Shown: positions 17,020-26,439, counted from the first letter of the stretch. The stretch is 62,798 bases of DNA from JAXDJJ01 sp034665745 (GCA_034665745.1 JAXDJJ010000006.1:1-62798); one strand, 5' to 3'. Translations and numbers: made by a program. Notes: a model not told the origin generated them from the sequence alone.

Positions 17020-18360
17020 CTAGTCCTTCATGCCGCCGTCGGCCCACTCGAGCGCGTCGACCAGGACGTCCAAACCTCGATGGAGGTCGGCGTCCTCGAT
17101 GATCAACGGTGCGAGGAGACGAACGACGTTGTCGTGGGTGCCCGCCTTGAGGATCAACACATTGTTCTGCAAGCAGCGCTTGATGATCGCTGCGGTCTCG
17201 AGCTTCGCCGGCTCTTTGGTTTTCTTGTCGGTGACCAGTTCGATCCCGACCATGGGACCGATGCCGCGCACCTCACCGACGGTGCGGAGCTTGTCGACGA
17301 GGGGGTCTAGGCGTTCGCGGATGATGCGGCCCTGATGCTCGGCGCGTTCGAGGATGTCGGTGTTCTCGAGCTCGCTCAGAACCGCGAGCGCAGCCGCGCA
17401 TGCGACAGGGTTCCCTCCGTAGGTGCCACCGAGACCACCTACGTGTGGAGCCTCCATCACATCCGCGTTCCCGGTGATCCCCGAGATCGGGAATCCGGCC
17501 CCAAGTGACTTCGCGGTAGTGACGATGTCCGGCACGACCCCGTAATGGTCGATCGCGAAGATCTTGCCGGTGCGCCCCATCCCGGTCTGGATCTCGTCGT
17601 CGACGAACAAGATGTCGCGGTCGTCACAGATCGACTTCAAGGCGGGGAGATAGTCATCGGGCGCAACGACGAATCCGCCTTCGCCCTGAACCGGCTCGAT
17701 GACCATCGCGGCAACCTGGTTCGCGCCGATCTCACTGTCGATGACCTCAGCGGTGTGTTCGGCGCATGCCATGCCACAACTCGGGTGTTCCAGTCCCCAC
17801 GGACAGCGGTAGCAGTACGCGAACGGAACCCGGTAGGTCTCGGGTGCGAAGGGACCGAACCCGTGCTTGTAAGGCATCTCCTTCGCGGTCAAGGTCATCC
17901 CCATCAACGTGCGACCGTGGAACGCGTTGCTGAAGGAAACGATCGCCTCGCGCTCAGTTGAGTAGCGGGCGATCTTCACGGCGTTCTCGACCGCCTCGGC
18001 CCCCGAGTTGGCCAGCATCGTCTTCTTCTCGTGGTCGCCGGGAGTCAGCCGGTTGAGGGCCTCGGCGAGCTCGAGGTAGCCCTCGTACATCGAGACGTGG
18101 AAACACTCGTGCAGGAAGCGGTCGACCTGCTCGTGTACCGCGGCGAGGACCTTCTCGTTGCCTCGACCGATGTTGAGCACACCAAGTCCACCCGCGAGAT
18201 CGATGAAGTGATTGCCGTCGACGTCGACGATCTCGGCACCCGAACCACCTTCGACGAATATCGGCGCCGTGTTGAACACTGCGCGGGGGATGGCCTTCTC
18301 GCGACGGTCGAAAAGCTCTTGGGACCGGGGGCCCGGGATCGGCCCGGCGTCTTTCGCCAT
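17020..18360 (-). CDS. gabT: 4-aminobutyrate-type class III aminotransferase, GabT-like
   Basis: A 446-residue PLP enzyme. Visible: ANSGAEAVENAVKIAR, FSNAFHGRTLMGMTLTAK, FVDDEIQTGMGRTGK and TTAKSLGAGFPISG with the Schiff-base Lys. The Cys-rich insert (YCYRCPWGLEHPSCGMAC) is common in bacterial GABA/putrescine aminotransferases. Likely converts GABA to succinate semialdehyde, or putrescine to 4-aminobutanal. ATG 18360 has TATATA six bases upstream. First gene of the potADBC operon and divergent from aldH, so import and degradation are probably co-regulated. Confidence 0.88.
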   Translation of the reverse strand: MAKDAGPIPGPRSQELFDRREKAIPRAVFNTAPIFVEGGSGAEIVDVDGNHFIDLAGGLGVLNIGRGNEKVLAAVHEQVDRFLHECFHVSMYEGYLELAEALNRLTPGDHEKKTMLANSGAEAVENAVKIARYSTEREAIVSFSNAFHGRTLMGMTLTAKEMPYKHGFGPFAPETYRVPFAYCYRCPWGLEHPSCGMACAEHTAEVIDSEIGANQVAAMVIEPVQGEGGFVVAPDDYLPALKSICDDRDILFVDDEIQTGMGRTGKIFAIDHYGVVPDIVTTAKSLGAGFPISGITGNADVMEAPHVGGLGGTYGGNPVACAAALAVLSELENTDILERAEHQGRIIRERLDPLVDKLRTVGEVRGIGPMVGIELVTDKKTKEPAKLETAAIIKRCLQNNVLILKAGTHDNVVRLLAPLIIEDADLHRGLDVLVDALEWADGGMKD

Positions 18361-18364
18361 CGCT

Positions 18365-18374
18365 GCTATATAGC
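18365..18374. promoter_or_regulatory. GCTATATAGC palindrome, shared divergent promoter
   Basis: A perfect 10-base palindrome in the 48-base gap between gabT (minus) and aldH (plus). It supplies TATATA as -10 for gabT and could do so for aldH on the other strand, so one regulator or one melting event could serve both genes. Confidence 0.4.
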
Positions 18375-18408
18375 ATCCTTTCCACACACACTCGCCGAGG
18401 AGGCTTGC

Positions 18409-19842
18409 ATGTCACTCCGGACCCTTACGAACTTCATCGACGGTGAGCACCGGCCTGCGGCCGACGGGAAGACCCTCGAGTTGATCGATCCGGCAACCGG
18501 GAAAGCATTCGCGGAAGCGCCCGTTTCCGGCCAAAAGGACATCGATGACGCGTGTGAAGCGGCCAAGCGAGCATTCTCATCGTGGCGCGACACGACGCCA
18601 GGGGAGCGGTCGCTGATGATGCTCAAGATCGCCGATGCGATCGAGGCTCAGGCCGACGAGATCGTGAAGTTGGAGTCGGAGAACACCGGCAAACCGTTGA
18701 CGATGACGATGACCGAAGAGGTTCCCTTCATGATCGACAACATCCGCTTCTACGCGGCGGCGGCCCGGATGCTCGAAGGCAAGTCGGCGGGGGAGTACAT
18801 GGCCGGCCACACCTCTTTCTTGCGCCGCGAGCCGGTCGGCGTCTGTGCGCAGGTCACGCCATGGAACTACCCGATGATGATGGCGGTGTGGAAGTGGGCG
18901 CCTGCGATCGCTGCGGGCAACTGCGTTGTCCTGAAGCCTTCGGACACCACGCCGGTGACGACACTGAAGATGGCCGAGATCCTCGCGGAGTTCCTTCCGA
19001 ACGGTGTGTTCAACGTCATCTGTGGAGACCGTGACACGGGTGCGGCCCTCGTTTCGCATCCCATCCCGTCGATGGCCTCGATCACCGGCAGCGTGCGTGC
19101 CGGCATGGAGGTAGCGCAACTCGCCAGCAAGGACCTGAAGCGTGTCCACCTCGAGCTCGGCGGCAAGGCACCGGTGATCGTCTTCGACGATGCAGACCTT
19201 GCCAACGCGGCAGAGAACATCGCGGTCGCCGGCTACTTCAATGCAGGCCAGGACTGCACTGCAGCAACCCGCGTTCTTGCCGGTCCGGGCATCTACGACG
19301 ACTTCGTCGCCGCGATCGCCGAGCAGGCACAGGGCACCAAGACCGGCGACGCGGACGACGACGACACGTTCTTCGGCCCCCTCAACAACGTGAACCAGAT
19401 GGCACGCGTCGAGGGCTTCATGGAACGCCTGCCGAAGAACGCGGAGATCGTGGCGGGCGGTCACAAGGTCGAGCGCGACGGGTTCTTCCATGAAGCAACC
19501 GTGGTCGCCGGTCTCGAGCAGTCAGACGAGATCATCCAGAACGAGGTCTTCGGCCCAGTCATCACCGTGCAGCGATTCGACGACGAAGCGAAAGCACTCG
19601 AGTGGGCCAACGGCGTCGAGTACGGCTTGGCGTCGAGCGTGTGGACGAAGGATCACGGCAAGGCGATGCGGATGGCGCGGAACCTCGACTTCGGCTGCGT
19701 GTGGATCAACACCCACATCCCCTTGGTCTCGGAGATGCCCCACGGAGGCTTCAAACACTCCGGTTACGGCAAGGACCTTTCGATGTACGGGTTCGAGGAC
19801 TACACGCGCGTTAAGCACGTGATGTCCAACATCGAGGTGTAG
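18409..19842 (+). CDS. NAD(P)-dependent aldehyde dehydrogenase, probably aminobutyraldehyde type
   Basis: A 477-residue aldehyde dehydrogenase. Catalytic landmarks: VTPWNYP, ELGGKAPVIVFDDAD (general-base Glu), FNAGQDCTAATRVL (nucleophilic Cys) and EVFGPV. The GQDC context and the polyamine surroundings favour gamma-aminobutyraldehyde oxidation to GABA (PatD/PuuC-like), although specificity cannot be proved here. ATG 18409 follows GAGGAGG; the frame upstream overlaps gabT and is not coding. Faces gabT and precedes the second pot operon. Confidence 0.88.
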   Translation: MSLRTLTNFIDGEHRPAADGKTLELIDPATGKAFAEAPVSGQKDIDDACEAAKRAFSSWRDTTPGERSLMMLKIADAIEAQADEIVKLESENTGKPLTMTMTEEVPFMIDNIRFYAAAARMLEGKSAGEYMAGHTSFLRREPVGVCAQVTPWNYPMMMAVWKWAPAIAAGNCVVLKPSDTTPVTTLKMAEILAEFLPNGVFNVICGDRDTGAALVSHPIPSMASITGSVRAGMEVAQLASKDLKRVHLELGGKAPVIVFDDADLANAAENIAVAGYFNAGQDCTAATRVLAGPGIYDDFVAAIAEQAQGTKTGDADDDDTFFGPLNNVNQMARVEGFMERLPKNAEIVAGGHKVERDGFFHEATVVAGLEQSDEIIQNEVFGPVITVQRFDDEAKALEWANGVEYGLASSVWTKDHGKAMRMARNLDFGCVWINTHIPLVSEMPHGGFKHSGYGKDLSMYGFEDYTRVKHVMSNIEV

Positions 19843-19847
19843 GTACC

Positions 19848-19857
19848 GGAAATTTCC
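19848..19857. promoter_or_regulatory. GGAAATTTCC palindrome between aldH and potA2
   Basis: A perfect 10-base palindrome six bases after the aldH stop and about 36 bases upstream of the potA2 -10 element (TATAGCCT, 19892-19899). Possible operator; not connected to a known regulator. Confidence 0.35.
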
Positions 19858-19907
19858 TGTTTCATCCCCATCGTCAGGCGGCTTGCTCTCCTATAGCCTC
19901 CCTGACA

Positions 19908-20984
19908 GTGAGCATCGACGTCACGCTTGACCACGTTCTTAAGACTTTCGGTGGATTCGTCGCGGTCGATGACGTCGATCTCGAGGTCGAACAGGGCGAG
20001 TTCTTCTCTCTGCTGGGCCCCTCGGGTTCCGGCAAGACCACGTGTCTCAGGATGATCGCCGGGTTCGAGGAGCCAACCTCGGGCCGGGTCCTACTTCAAG
20101 GACAAGACGTTACGCGGGTGGCGCCCTACGACCGCAACGTCAACACCGTGTTCCAGGACTACGCACTGTTCCCCCACATGGACGTCGCCAACAACGTCGG
20201 ATATGGCTTGAAAGTGAAGAAGGTCCCCGCGGCCGAACGCCGGTCTCGGGTCGACGACGCCCTTCAGATGGTGCGCTTGGAGGGCCTGGGGGATCGCAAG
20301 CCGAGTGAGCTCTCGGGAGGTCAGCGCCAACGCGTTGCACTCGCACGAGCGTTGGTGAATCGACCGCAAGTGCTGCTGCTGGACGAGCCTCTCGGTGCCT
20401 TGGACCTCAAACTTCGCCAGCAGATGCAGGTCGAGCTCAAATCGATCCAGCAGGCGGTTGGGCTCACGTTCATCTACGTCACGCACGACCAGGAAGAAGC
20501 CTTGACGATGAGCGATCGCATCGCGGTGATGAACGAGGGCCGTATCGAGCAGGTCGGAACACCTGCCGAGGTCTACGAGCAACCTGTAACCGCGTTCGTG
20601 GCCGGGTTCGTCGGTGTGTCCAACGTGCTTTCGGGCGATGCCGCCCGTGCGGTGACGGGCGACCCAACCCCGGTGACGATCCGTCCCGAGAAGATCAAAC
20701 TCGCCGCCGAGTCGGACCAGGTCCCTGCGGGGATGTATTCCGCGCGGGGGACCGTGGCGGAAGTCATCTACATCGGCGCGCACACCCGTTACCTCGTCGA
20801 CCTCGAATCCGGCGGACGCCTTGTGGTGCTTCAACAGAACCTAGCGGTGTCATCGATGCAGGTTCTCGAAGCAAAGGGCACGCGCGTGCTCCTCGTCTGG
20901 GATCCGAAACACAACCGCGTACTTGTTGATGGAGAAACATCGGATGGAGCCGAGGGCTCCGAGGAACGGAGGGAGGCTGGATGA
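19908..20984 (+). CDS. potA: Polyamine-type ABC transporter ATPase, PotA-like (system 2)
   Basis: A 358-residue ATPase: Walker A GPSGSGKTTC, signature LSGGQRQRVALARAL, Walker B LLLDEPLGALD, H-loop THDQEEALTMSDRI, and a TOBE domain (IRPEKIKLA). GTG 19908 is preceded by TAGCCT eight bases upstream, so the mRNA leader is very short. The TGA overlaps the potD2 ATG. First gene of the second potADBC operon. Confidence 0.92.
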   Translation: MSIDVTLDHVLKTFGGFVAVDDVDLEVEQGEFFSLLGPSGSGKTTCLRMIAGFEEPTSGRVLLQGQDVTRVAPYDRNVNTVFQDYALFPHMDVANNVGYGLKVKKVPAAERRSRVDDALQMVRLEGLGDRKPSELSGGQRQRVALARALVNRPQVLLLDEPLGALDLKLRQQMQVELKSIQQAVGLTFIYVTHDQEEALTMSDRIAVMNEGRIEQVGTPAEVYEQPVTAFVAGFVGVSNVLSGDAARAVTGDPTPVTIRPEKIKLAAESDQVPAGMYSARGTVAEVIYIGAHTRYLVDLESGGRLVVLQQNLAVSSMQVLEAKGTRVLLVWDPKHNRVLVDGETSDGAEGSEERREAG

Positions 20985-22186
20985 GAGGCATGAGGATCAT
21001 GGCCGCGCTCGCAGCGATGATGCTGCTGGCAGCAGCGTGCGGCGGTTCCGATGACACCGGCACGACCGACACTGGTGGGGGACCGGACGAGTCGACCCTC
21101 CCCACCGAGATCGGTGCCGGAGAAGGCGAACTCAACCTGATCGCGTGGTCGGGTTACGTCGAAGACGGATCGAATGACCCTGGGTATGACTGGGTCACGC
21201 AGTTCGAGAAAGACACCGGCTGCAAGGTCAAGACCAAGTACGGCGACACATCTGACGAGATGGTGACCTTGATGCGCCAGGGTGGAGGCTCGGTCTACGA
21301 CGGGGTATCCGCGTCGGGTGACGCGAGCAACCGTCTGATCGCAGGTGGTGACGTCGCGGAGATCAACATCGACCTGATCCCCGATTACGCGGACGTCATG
21401 CCGTCATTGCAGGAGCCCGGTCACAACACCGTCGACGGCAAGCACTACGGCGTTCCGTACCTGTGGGGGCCGAACGTGTTGATGTACATCACCGACGTCG
21501 TGAAGGAAGCCCCGACGAGTTGGGACGTCACGTTCGAGCCCGACTCGCCGTATGCAGGCAAGGTGACGGCGTACGACAGCCCGATCTTCATCGCCGACGC
21601 GGCGATGTACCTACGCGAGCACCAGCCCGACCTCGGGATCACGGACCCCTACGAGCTCACGCAAGAGCAGCTCGATGCTGCAGTAGAGCTCTTGAAGGGT
21701 CAATCCGAGATCGTCGGCAAGTACTGGGCCGCGTACTCGGACGAGATCGACGGCTTCGCCAGCGGCGACCTCGCGATCGGGACCGCGTGGCCGTACCAGG
21801 TGAACGTGCTGCAGTCCGACAAGGAGCCCATCGAGGCGACGATCCCGTCGGAGGGCGCCACCGGGTGGGCGGACACGTGGATGATGTCGACGAACGCACC
21901 GCACCCGAACTGCATGTACGAGTGGATGAAGTGGACGATGACGCCGGACGTGCAGGCGACCGCGGCAGCATGGTTCGGCGGTACGCCGAGCAGCACGACT
22001 GCGTGCGACCCCTTGCGCAAGGCGATCGGCAAGTCCGCCGACGACACGTATCACTGTGGTGATGACGGATTCCTCTCGGGTATCGAGCTGTGGAAGACGC
22101 CGATACCCGACTGCGGGGATGACCGTGGCGAAACGTGCACGGACTACTCCGTGTGGACCCAGAAGTGGCAGGAGGTTAGGGGCTAG
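20981..22186 (+). CDS. potD: Polyamine-type substrate-binding lipoprotein, PotD-like (system 2)
   Basis: A 401-residue solute-binding lipoprotein with a Sec-type lipoprotein signal (LLAAAC lipobox at about residue 20), then a Gly/Asp/Thr linker. Mature motifs: LIAWSGYVEDG, YDGVSASGDASNRLIAGG, VPYLWGPNVLMY, AWPYQVNVL. Unlike systems 1 and 3 it has no twin arginine. Six Cys in the C-terminal quarter may form disulfides. ATG 20981 overlaps potA2's TGA and has SD GGAGGCTGG. A strong hairpin follows the gene. Confidence 0.9.
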   Translation: MRGMRIMAALAAMMLLAAACGGSDDTGTTDTGGGPDESTLPTEIGAGEGELNLIAWSGYVEDGSNDPGYDWVTQFEKDTGCKVKTKYGDTSDEMVTLMRQGGGSVYDGVSASGDASNRLIAGGDVAEINIDLIPDYADVMPSLQEPGHNTVDGKHYGVPYLWGPNVLMYITDVVKEAPTSWDVTFEPDSPYAGKVTAYDSPIFIADAAMYLREHQPDLGITDPYELTQEQLDAAVELLKGQSEIVGKYWAAYSDEIDGFASGDLAIGTAWPYQVNVLQSDKEPIEATIPSEGATGWADTWMMSTNAPHPNCMYEWMKWTMTPDVQATAAAWFGGTPSSTTACDPLRKAIGKSADDTYHCGDDGFLSGIELWKTPIPDCGDDRGETCTDYSVWTQKWQEVRG

Positions 22187-22192
22187 ATCCGA

Positions 22193-22226
22193 GCACCGGG
22201 GCCCGCTCTAGGGCGGGTCCCGGTGC
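22193..22226 (+). terminator. Intercistronic hairpin between potD2 and potB2
   Basis: Stem gcaccggg (22193-22200) with cccggtgc (22219-22226), then a G-U pair and cccgc/gcggg, closing a six-base loop. No T-run follows, so it is more likely a partial terminator or 3'-end stabiliser that keeps binding-protein mRNA above permease mRNA, as seen in other SBP operons. Confidence 0.6.
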
Positions 22227-22238
22227 CGCACCCCTCTC

Positions 22239-23135
22239 ATGGCGGCTTCGACTCCTCCGCGGACATCGCTGGTCCGGCGGATATCTGGGTTCTTCAACCG
22301 CAGGCCGCGGCTCCGTCTCGCTTCGCTACTGATCCCCCCGTTGGGGTGGATGGTGGTGATCTACCTCGGCGCGTTGGTGCTGTTGCTGCTGACCGCGTTC
22401 TGGCGCCAGGACGTATTGACCTCGGAGATCCAGCGTGACTGGGGGTTCCAGAACTTCAAGACCTTGGCCGAAGGCGAGGTCTATCGCTCGATCGCCCTGC
22501 GGACCCTTGGCATCGCCCTTGCTGTAACGATCGCGGACGTCGTACTGGCGATACCGATCGCGTACTTCGCGGCACGGATCGCGAAGCCTCGCTGGCGTAC
22601 GTTGCTACTCATCTCGATCGTGTTGCCGCTGTGGTCCAGCTATCTCGTCCGTGTCTATGCGTGGCGCGTGATCCTGTCGGGCACGGGGGTCTTGAACTGG
22701 AGCCTGCAGCACCTTGGCCTCGGGAGTCTCAGCATCGGCTATTCGAACTGGGCGATCTGGATCGTCTTCACCTACCTGTGGCTCCCGTTCGTCGTGTTGC
22801 CCATCTACAGCGCGTTCGAACGGATCCCCGGCTCGTTGATCGAGGCCTCGACGGACCTCGGCGCGTCATGGGCCAAGACGTTCCGGAGCGTGATCTTCCC
22901 AATGGCCCTGCCCGGGATCATCGCCGGCACGATCTTCTCGTTCTCACTGACCTTGGGTGACTACATCGCGCCCCAGTTGGTGGGAAACACCTTGTTTATC
23001 GGAAATGTCGTGTACCAGAACGTCGGCGTGGCTAACAACCTGCCTCTTGCTGCTGCGTACGCGTTGGTGCCGATGGTGATCGTCGCGACCTATCTGCTGT
23101 TCGCACGGCGGATGAAAGCGCTGGACGCGTTATGA
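22239..23135 (+). CDS. potB: Polyamine-type ABC transporter permease, PotB-like (system 2)
   Basis: A 298-residue permease with six TM helices and the EAA loop (IEASTDLGASWAKTFRSVIFPMALPGI). It begins 13 bases after the intercistronic hairpin. The stop overlaps potC2's ATG. Channel subunit of the second importer. Confidence 0.9.
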   Translation: MAASTPPRTSLVRRISGFFNRRPRLRLASLLIPPLGWMVVIYLGALVLLLLTAFWRQDVLTSEIQRDWGFQNFKTLAEGEVYRSIALRTLGIALAVTIADVVLAIPIAYFAARIAKPRWRTLLLISIVLPLWSSYLVRVYAWRVILSGTGVLNWSLQHLGLGSLSIGYSNWAIWIVFTYLWLPFVVLPIYSAFERIPGSLIEASTDLGASWAKTFRSVIFPMALPGIIAGTIFSFSLTLGDYIAPQLVGNTLFIGNVVYQNVGVANNLPLAAAYALVPMVIVATYLLFARRMKALDAL

Positions 23136-23998
23136 GCGAGCGAAGGATCATCGAGCCTCGTTTCGTCCGCATATGGACGCGCGTGTTTACCGGACTGGTC
23201 CTTGCCTTCTTGTACGTGCCGTTGGCCGTGATCATCCTGTACGCGTTCAACAAGACGATCGGGCAGTCGTGGCCCCCGAAGAGCCTCACGACGAAGTGGT
23301 TCGGGGTCGCGTGGCGTAACGAGCAGGTCCGAGAGGCGTTGACGAACTCCGTGAAGGCGGGGCTCGCCGCGACCTCGATCGCCCTGGTCCTTGGATCTCT
23401 CGCTGCGTTCGCTGTCGACCGCTTCAAGTTCTTCGGCCGGGAGGCGGTCTCGTTCATGTTGGTCATCCCTCTCGCCTTGCCGGGGATCGTGACGGGCATG
23501 GCGATGGCCTCGGCGATCGACATCGGCGGTCAGGCGTTCGGGTTCTCGTTCAGCCTGCTGACGATCATCGCCGGCCACGCAACGTTCTGCATCGTCGTCG
23601 TCTACAACAACGTTCTGGCGCGCCTTCGCCGTACCTCGAACTCGCTGTTCGAAGCCTCCGCCGATCTGGGAGCGGATGGGTGGCAGACGTTCCGTTACGT
23701 CACGCTGCCGAACCTCAAGACCGCGTTGCTGGCCGGGGGTCTGCTGGCTTTCGCCCTTTCCTTCGACGAGATCATCGTCACGAACTTCACCGCCGGCACC
23801 GAGATAACCCTCCCGAAGTGGATCTTCAACAACCTCCGCATCCCGAACCAGAGGCCGCAGGTCAACGTCGTCGCCTTCGCGGTCGTCCTGGCCAGCACGA
23901 TCCCGGTCTACATCGCGCAGCGCCTGACGTTCGATGGCGACACCCCTAGGAAGAGGCTTGGCAACCTTTTCCACCGCCGGGATAAGTCGACGAAATAG
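23132..23998 (+). CDS. potC: Polyamine-type ABC transporter permease, PotC-like (system 2)
   Basis: A 288-residue permease with six TM helices and the EAA loop (FEASADLGADGWQTFRYVTLPNLKTAL). The segment FALSFDEIIVTNFTAGTEITLP is typical of PotC. ATG 23132 overlaps the potB2 TGA. Last gene of operon 2. Confidence 0.9.
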   Translation: MSERRIIEPRFVRIWTRVFTGLVLAFLYVPLAVIILYAFNKTIGQSWPPKSLTTKWFGVAWRNEQVREALTNSVKAGLAATSIALVLGSLAAFAVDRFKFFGREAVSFMLVIPLALPGIVTGMAMASAIDIGGQAFGFSFSLLTIIAGHATFCIVVVYNNVLARLRRTSNSLFEASADLGADGWQTFRYVTLPNLKTALLAGGLLAFALSFDEIIVTNFTAGTEITLPKWIFNNLRIPNQRPQVNVVAFAVVLASTIPVYIAQRLTFDGDTPRKRLGNLFHRRDKSTK

Positions 23999-24028
23999 CG
24001 AAGCGACCCCGGATGTTAGATAGGACTA

Positions 24029-25573
24029 ATGGACACTCACCCCGGATTCGATAAGCGTTGGTGGACCCTGTGGGTCCTGGTTCTGAGCCTCGTGATCGTT
24101 GTGGTCGGGAACACGGTTCTGAACGTCGCACTCCCGACCTTGGTACGGGAGCTCCATGCGTCGTCTAGCTCGCTGCAGTGGATGGTCGACGCATATGCCT
24201 TGGTCTTCGCCGGGCTCCTCCTCACCGCAGGTGCCCTAGGGGATCGATATGGCCGCAAAGGTGCCCTGCAGATCGGCCTCGTCATCTTCGGAGCGGCCTC
24301 GCTGGTCTCGGCCTTCGCCACATCACCGTCGCAGATCATCATCACGCGCGCGGTCATGGGCATCGGTGCTGCTCTCGTCATGCCTGCGACCCTTTCGATC
24401 TTGACCTGGGTCTTCCCGCCAGCAGAACGCGGGAAAGCGATCGGGATCTGGGCCGGGTTCGCCGGAGCGGGGGCCGCGATCGGACCTATCGCCGGTGGAT
24501 ACCTGCTCGAGCATTTCTGGTGGGGCTCGGTGTTCTTGCTTAACGTCCCGATCGTCGTCGTCGCCCTTATCGCCGGCAGGCTTCTCGTGCCGACCTCGCG
24601 CGACCCCGAGCAAGCAGCCCTCGATCCAGTCGGCGCGTTGCTTTCGATCGTGTCGCTGACGAGTTTGGTCTACGCCATCATCGAGGGACCGAACTTCGGA
24701 TGGAGCGACACCCTCGTCGCCGGCGGTTTCGTCGTCGCGGCTATCTCGGGGGCCGCCTTCATCAGGTGGGAGTTGCGCAACGCCAACCCGATGCTCGATC
24801 TGCGGATGACGCGCGACCCGCGCTTCTCGGCAGCAAGCATCGCGATCATGCTGGCCTTCTTCGCGATGTTCGGCGTGTTCTTCCTTTTGACTCAGTACCT
24901 GCAGATCGTGCTCGGCTACTCACCCTTCGAAGCCGGCCTTAGGACGTTGCCGATGGCGTTCGGCCTTGTCATAGCGGCCCCCTCGGGCGCACGCCTCGTC
25001 GAGCGCGTCGGCTCGAAGGCCGTTGTGGGCTCGGGTCTGGTGATCGTCTCCATCGGTCTGCTGCTCGCCTCGAGACTTCACGTCGATACGAGCTACGGCT
25101 ATCTCGTGTTCGCGCTGGTGGTCATGGCGATCGGGATGGGCTTCACGGCTGCGCCGTCGACCGCGGCGATCATGTCCTCGATGCCACTACGCAAGGCAGG
25201 CGTCGGTTCCGCGGTCAACGACACCACGCGCGAACTGGGCGGAGCTCTTGGCGTCGCGGTGCTCGGAAGTATCGCGATCTCGCATTACAGCTCGGCCCTG
25301 CATGCATCGGTGCACAACGCGCCGCCCCAGGTCCTCGAAGCAGCGTCGAAGTCCGTTGGCGCCGCGGTTCAGATCAGCGGGCAGCTCGGTTCGGCTGGCG
25401 CGGATCTTTCGAACCAGGCGAAACTAGCGTTCACGGAAGCAATGGATTCGACATTCGTCATCGCCTCGATCGTTTCGTTGGTTGCAGCTGCAGTGGTGTG
25501 GCGCTACCTGCCGCACCGGGTCGCTCACGGTGAGGGCCACGAAGCCTACGAGGTAGGGGTAGCGTCAGCCTAG
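24029..25573 (+). CDS. MFS drug-resistance type exporter (DHA2, EmrB/QacA-like)
   Basis: A 514-residue major facilitator with about 14 hydrophobic segments. Motif A is GDRYGRKGALQIG, motif C is GAAIGPIAGGYLLE, and motif B lies in the ITRAVMGIGAALVMPATLS region. Members export drugs or metabolites by proton antiport. ATG 24029 has an AT-rich TAGATA element six bases upstream and no SD. It is a separate unit 30 bases after potC2. Confidence 0.9.
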   Translation: MDTHPGFDKRWWTLWVLVLSLVIVVVGNTVLNVALPTLVRELHASSSSLQWMVDAYALVFAGLLLTAGALGDRYGRKGALQIGLVIFGAASLVSAFATSPSQIIITRAVMGIGAALVMPATLSILTWVFPPAERGKAIGIWAGFAGAGAAIGPIAGGYLLEHFWWGSVFLLNVPIVVVALIAGRLLVPTSRDPEQAALDPVGALLSIVSLTSLVYAIIEGPNFGWSDTLVAGGFVVAAISGAAFIRWELRNANPMLDLRMTRDPRFSAASIAIMLAFFAMFGVFFLLTQYLQIVLGYSPFEAGLRTLPMAFGLVIAAPSGARLVERVGSKAVVGSGLVIVSIGLLLASRLHVDTSYGYLVFALVVMAIGMGFTAAPSTAAIMSSMPLRKAGVGSAVNDTTRELGGALGVAVLGSIAISHYSSALHASVHNAPPQVLEAASKSVGAAVQISGQLGSAGADLSNQAKLAFTEAMDSTFVIASIVSLVAAAVVWRYLPHRVAHGEGHEAYEVGVASA

Positions 25574-25575
25574 GT

Positions 25576-26433
25576 ATGTCGCTATACGAGCTAGACCACG
25601 AGCCAACCGATGTAGTCGCACCTGCCCTGATCGTGTCGTTCGAAGACTGGGTGGATGCCGGCAGTGCAGGTTCGATGGCGGCTCGCCACATCGCCGAAGG
25701 TGGGACGGTCGTGGCGACATTCGATACCGATGCCTTGTACGACTACAGGAGTCACCGACCGGTGCTCGACATCGTCGACGGCCGACCCAAACGACTTGAA
25801 TTCCCTGAACTGACATTGACGCGGCGCACGTTCCCCGAACGCGATCTGTTCGTGTTGACAGGGCCCGAGCCCGACTCGAAGTGGAAGGAGTTCGCCGGCG
25901 ACATCAACGAGCTCGCACTGCGCATCGGGATCATCGAGCACGTCAGCTTGGGCGCGATCCCTTCGGCGATCCCACACACCTCACCTACCCCGGTGATGAT
26001 GACCGCGTCCTCGGACGACCTAAAGGCCGACGCGATCTCGACCGAGGGCTTGCTGCGGGTTCCTGCCGCGGCCGTGAGCCTCGTGGAATGGACCCTGGCC
26101 GAGAGTGGCATCCCCGCGGTTGGCTTCTGGGCTCAGGTCCCGCATTACGCGACGCCATACTCGGGCGGTGCGATCGCCTTGGTCCGCCGTGTCGAATCGC
26201 ACCTTTCGGTGACGATCGGCGCAGGCTCCTTGGAGGAGCAGGACAGGTCCGAGCAGGAGCAGCTGGGCCGGGTGTTCGAGCTGAACCCCGATGCGTCGGC
26301 CTACCTCGAGCGCCTCGAGTCCATGGTGGGCGAGCAGACGATCCCTGCCGCCGAGAACATCGGAGAAGAGGTCGAACGCTTCTTGCGCAACCAGCGCCGA
26401 GGCGATTCCGGCCCGAACCCGTTCAGCCCCTAA
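25576..26433 (+). CDS. PAC2 family protein
   Basis: A 285-residue protein of the PAC2 (proteasome-assembly-chaperone-like) family common in Actinobacteria: SFEDWVDAGSAGSMAARHI near the start, GPEPDSKWKEFAGDI and GAIPSAIPHTSPTPVMMTAS in the middle, GIPAVGFWAQVPHY later. The C-terminus is helical. Starts three bases after the MFS stop. The bacterial function is not established; a role with the proteasome or nucleotide hydrolysis has been suggested for relatives. Confidence 0.85.
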   Translation: MSLYELDHEPTDVVAPALIVSFEDWVDAGSAGSMAARHIAEGGTVVATFDTDALYDYRSHRPVLDIVDGRPKRLEFPELTLTRRTFPERDLFVLTGPEPDSKWKEFAGDINELALRIGIIEHVSLGAIPSAIPHTSPTPVMMTASSDDLKADAISTEGLLRVPAAAVSLVEWTLAESGIPAVGFWAQVPHYATPYSGGAIALVRRVESHLSVTIGAGSLEEQDRSEQEQLGRVFELNPDASAYLERLESMVGEQTIPAAENIGEEVERFLRNQRRGDSGPNPFSP

Positions 26434-26439
26434 GCCGTC

